Of a DNA stretch of 64,000 nucleotides, positions 61,055 through 64,000 are shown piece by piece. Where the stretch lies: NCBI GenBank assembly GCA_020853885.1, contig JADYXZ010000003.1:186001-250000 (forward strand), read 5' to 3'. The position numbers were made by a program, and so were the translations under genes. Numbering within the stretch: the stretch's first letter is position 1; each line of letters opens with the position of its first letter. This DNA is from Bradyrhizobiaceae bacterium (GTDB lineage Bacteria; Pseudomonadota; Alphaproteobacteria; Rhizobiales; Xanthobacteraceae). The notes under the pieces are model-generated. The model searched no databases. It was given only the letters and a program-made list of their open reading frames with translations, and was not told the DNA's origin.

Positions 61055-64000
61055 GTGTCTTCTTCCGTGACAACCGAGATCGACGGCGCAGAAATCGAAC
61101 GCGCCCTGCGCGAGCGGGCGGCGGAACGCATCCTCGTGCTCGACGGCGCCATGGGCACGATGATCCAGTCGTTCAAGCTGGACGAGGCCGGCTTTCGCGG
61201 CGCGCGCTTCGACGCCTGGAACCGCGAGGTGCGCGGGAACAACGATCTTCTCAACATCACGCGGCGCGACGCGATCCGCGAGATCCATCTCGCCTATTTC
61301 CGCGCGGGCTCCGACATCGTCGCGACCAACACCTTTTCCTCCACGCGCATCGCGCAGGCCGATTACGGTATGGAGCAGGTCGCCTATGAGCTGAACGTCG
61401 CCGGTGCGAAGCTCGCATGCGAGGCGGCGCGGATCGCGGAAGCCGAGGACGGGTTGCGCCGCTTCGTGGCTGGCGCGATCGGCCCGACCAACCGGACGGC
61501 GTCGATCTCGCCGGATGTCTCCAACCCCGGCTTCCGCGCGACCAGCTTCGACGAGCTTGCGGCCGCTTACGGCGAGCAGGCGCGCGGGCTCATCGACGGC
61601 GGCGCGGACCTCCTGCTGATCGAGACGATCTTCGACACGCTCAACGCCAAGGCGGCGATCTTCGCGATGGAGAGCCTGTTCGAGGAGCGCGGCATCCGGC
61701 TGCCGGTGATGATCTCCGGCACGATCACCGACCGGGCGGGGCGGCTCCTGTCCGGGCAGACGCCGGAGGCGTTCTGGGTCTCGGTCGCGCACGCCAAGCC
61801 GTTCTCGGTGGGGCTCAACTGCGCGCTCGGCGCCCGCGAAATGCGCGCGCACATCGACGCGATCGGGCGCGTCGCCGACACTTTAATCTGCGCGTATCCG
61901 AACGCGGGCCTGCCCAACGAATTCGGCGGCTATGACGAGTCGCCGGAATATATGGCGGGCATGCTCGGCGAGTTCGCCGAGGCGAGACTCGTCAACATCG
62001 TCGGCGGCTGCTGCGGCACGACGCCGGAGCACATCCGCCAGATTGCCGCCGCGGTGCGGGGCAAGGCGCCGCGGCGCGTGCCGAAGCTGCCGCAGCGGCT
62101 GCGGCTCTCGGGGCTCGAGCCGTTCGAACTCACCGACGCGATTCCGTTCGTGAACATCGGCGAGCGGACGAACGTCACCGGCTCGGCGAAATTCCGCAAG
62201 CTGATCACGGCGGGCGACTATGACGCGGGGCTCGAGATCGCCCGGTCGCAGGTGGAGAACGGCGCGCAGGTGATCGACGTCAACATGGACGAGGGCCTGC
62301 TCGATTCCGAGAAGGCGATGGTGACGTTCCTCAACCTCATCGCCGCCGAGCCCGACATCGCGCGGGTGCCGATCATGGTCGACTCGTCGAAATGGTCGGT
62401 GATCGAGGCGGGGCTGAAGTGCATCCAGGGCAAGGGGATCGTGAACTCGATCTCGCTCAAGGAGGGCGAGGAGGCGTTCAAGGCGCATGCGCGGCTGGTG
62501 CGCCGCTATGGCGCCGCGGTCGTCGTCATGGCCTTCGACGAGAAGGGGCAGGCGGACACGCTCGAGCGCAAGGTTTCGATCGCCGAGCGCGCGTACCGGA
62601 TCCTGACGGAGGAAATCGGCTTTCCGCCCGAAGACATCATCTTCGATCCGAACATCTTCGCGGTGGCGACCGGCATCGAGGAGCACTCGAATTACGGCGT
62701 AGCCTTCATTGAGGCGGCGGGACAGATCCGCGCGAAGCTGCCGCACGCGCACGTGTCGGGCGGCGTCTCCAATCTCTCGTTCTCGTTCCGCGGCAACGAG
62801 CGCGTGCGCGAGGCGATGCACTCGGTCTTCCTCTATCACGCGATCAAGGCCGGCATGGACATGGGCATCATCAATGCCGGGCAATTGCCGGTCTATGATG
62901 ACCTCGATCCCGAGCTGCGCGAGACCTGCGAGGACGTGGTGCTCAACCGCAGCGCGGACGCGGCCGATCGGCTGCTCGCGTTGGCCGAGCGCTACAAGGG
63001 TGCGGGCAAGGAGAAGAAGGAAGCCGATCTCGCCTGGCGCGAATGGCCGGTGGAGAAGCGGCTCGAGCATGCGCTCGTGCACGGCATCACCGAGTTCATC
63101 GAGGCGGACACGGAGGAGGCGAGGAAGGCCGCGAAGCGTCCGCTCGACGTGATCGAAGGCCCGCTGATGGCGGGCATGAACGTGGTCGGCGACCTGTTCG
63201 GCTCCGGCCGCATGTTCCTGCCGCAGGTGGTGAAGTCGGCGCGCGTGATGAAGCAGGCGGTCGCCTGGCTCATGCCGTTCATGGAGGAGGAGCGGCGCGC
63301 GAGCGGCCTAGAGCAGCAGCGCAGCGCCGGCAAGATCGTGCTCGCGACCGTCAAGGGCGACGTGCACGATATCGGCAAGAACATCGTCGGCGTCGTGCTC
63401 CAGTGCAACAACTACGAGGTGATCGACCTCGGCGTGATGGTGCCGGCGCAGAAGATTCTGGAGACGGCGCGGAGCGAGCAGGCCGACATCATCGGCCTGT
63501 CGGGACTGATCACGCCCTCGCTCGACGAGATGTGCCACGTGGCCGAGGAGATGGAGCGGGAGGGCTTCGAGCTGCCGCTGCTGATCGGCGGCGCCACCAC
63601 GAGCAAGGTGCATACGGCGGTGAAGATTTCGCCGCGCTACAGGAAGAGCCAGGCCATGCACGTGATCGACGCGAGCCGGGCGGTGGGCGTCGTGTCGAGC
63701 CTGCTCGATCCGGAGGTCCGCTCGCGCACGTTCGCGCAGGTGCGCGCGGAGTACGGCCGCATTGCCGAGACGCACGCGCGCGCGCAGACGGAGACGCGGC
63801 GGCTGCCGATCGAGGAGGCGCGGGCGAAGCGGTTCCGGGCGGATTTTGCGAACTACAAGCCGCCGCAGCCGAGCTTCCTCGGCACGCGCGCGTTCGACCA
63901 GTACGATCTCTCCGAGCTCCTCGGCGTGATCGACTGGACGCCATTCTTCTCGACCTGGGACCTGGCGGGGCGGTTCCCGGAAATCCTGAAGGACAAGAAG
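61055..64000 (+). CDS. metH: Cobalamin-dependent methionine synthase (partial, runs off window)
   Basis: 982 codons are visible of a protein usually near 1250. In order: homocysteine domain ([10 protein letters not shown]; zinc Cys pair in [11 protein letters not shown]), folate domain ([17 protein letters not shown]), helical cap, B12 domain with the axial His in [12 protein letters not shown], and the start of the activation domain (FFSTWDLAG). It transfers a methyl group from methyltetrahydrofolate to homocysteine. GTG 61055 has GGGGAG eight bases upstream; GTG 61049 is also possible, and the frame is open back to GTG 60938 through the duplicated segment. Confidence 0.93.
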   Translation, partial: MSSSVTTEIDGAEIERALRERAAERILVLDGAMGTMIQSFKLDEAGFRGARFDAWNREVRGNNDLLNITRRDAIREIHLAYFRAGSDIVATNTFSSTRIAQADYGMEQVAYELNVAGAKLACEAARIAEAEDGLRRFVAGAIGPTNRTASISPDVSNPGFRATSFDELAAAYGEQARGLIDGGADLLLIETIFDTLNAKAAIFAMESLFEERGIRLPVMISGTITDRAGRLLSGQTPEAFWVSVAHAKPFSVGLNCALGAREMRAHIDAIGRVADTLICAYPNAGLPNEFGGYDESPEYMAGMLGEFAEARLVNIVGGCCGTTPEHIRQIAAAVRGKAPRRVPKLPQRLRLSGLEPFELTDAIPFVNIGERTNVTGSAKFRKLITAGDYDAGLEIARSQVENGAQVIDVNMDEGLLDSEKAMVTFLNLIAAEPDIARVPIMVDSSKWSVIEAGLKCIQGKGIVNSISLKEGEEAFKAHARLVRRYGAAVVVMAFDEKGQADTLERKVSIAERAYRILTEEIGFPPEDIIFDPNIFAVATGIEEHSNYGVAFIEAAGQIRAKLPHAHVSGGVSNLSFSFRGNERVREAMHSVFLYHAIKAGMDMGIINAGQLPVYDDLDPELRETCEDVVLNRSADAADRLLALAERYKGAGKEKKEADLAWREWPVEKRLEHALVHGITEFIEADTEEARKAAKRPLDVIEGPLMAGMNVVGDLFGSGRMFLPQVVKSARVMKQAVAWLMPFMEEERRASGLEQQRSAGKIVLATVKGDVHDIGKNIVGVVLQCNNYEVIDLGVMVPAQKILETARSEQADIIGLSGLITPSLDEMCHVAEEMEREGFELPLLIGGATTSKVHTAVKISPRYRKSQAMHVIDASRAVGVVSSLLDPEVRSRTFAQVRAEYGRIAETHARAQTETRRLPIEEARAKRFRADFANYKPPQPSFLGTRAFDQYDLSELLGVIDWTPFFSTWDLAGRFPEILKDKK

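Noticed and set aside
59901-61073. 390-residue leftward frame opposite metF
   Set aside because: It is antisense to the complete metF catalytic motifs and has no recognisable domain.

Overview
The window is GC-rich DNA of an alphaproteobacterium. It is most likely a member of Hyphomicrobiales near Bradyrhizobiaceae/Xanthobacteraceae. This rests on the gene families present (DUF3126, PAS_5/PF07310, BTLCP transglutaminase-like peptidase, DUF2336, tandem PilZ, NDUFS6-like CHCC zinc finger) and on the dispersed palindromes built on CTCATCCTGAGGAG / TTCGAGACG. The genus cannot be fixed from the sequence alone.

Region 1 (1-20855) is an integrated, mobilizable accessory element whose left end lies outside the window. 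It opens with a mobilization module: a VirD4/TraG coupling protein reading left, a probable oriT, then MobC and a MobA/VirD2-type relaxase reading right. Its right end is a 58-base 3' fragment of tRNA-Leu(UAA) at 20798-20855, running from the anticodon loop through CCA. This implies integration into a tRNA-Leu gene, with the intact gene and probably the integrase to the left of position 1. Three TTACACA repeats lie just inside this end. The cargo is a defence island. It holds (i) a four-gene overlapping leftward operon of an unknown protein, a QueC-like enzyme, an XRE-ImmA/IrrE protein and a PIN-domain protein (4395-8143); (ii) a Fic protein coupled to a single-chain type IIG/ISP-like restriction-modification enzyme under an array of TGCGGTGAA sites (8199-12735); (iii) a DUF5677 protein; (iv) two coupled genes of unknown function; (v) a SIR2-APAZ/short Argonaute (SPARSA-type) pair (15347-18537); (vi) a complete tRNA-Gly(UCC), an excisionase-like HTH protein and a PD-(D/E)XK-like nuclease candidate. 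A diverged direct repeat of about 80 bases sits directly after the relaxase and again at 19224, bracketing most of the cargo. A second, degenerate tRNA-Leu-like 3' end at 15202-15256 suggests that the element grew by stacking.

Region 2 (20856-57400) is chromosomal backbone: a wHTH/TPR regulator, an HD-GYP phosphodiesterase, fatty-acid and aromatic-type catabolic genes, cysE, a gamma-carbonic anhydrase, hisI, folE, an IscU-like scaffold, yidD, a TAXI-type solute-binding protein, thrS, two type II toxin-antitoxin pairs, a DUF2336/Hpt/response-regulator cluster, nadK and cutA. Dispersed palindromic repeats lie between the genes, and one supplies the start of yidD. Two large hairpins with identical outer ends lie between nadK and cutA.

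Region 3 (57413-64000) is a B12-methionine locus. It has a BtuB-type receptor under a cobalamin riboswitch, reading left, and metF and cobalamin-dependent metH reading right; metH runs off the window. The metF 3' end and the metF-metH junction are duplicated in tandem with a 108-base period.
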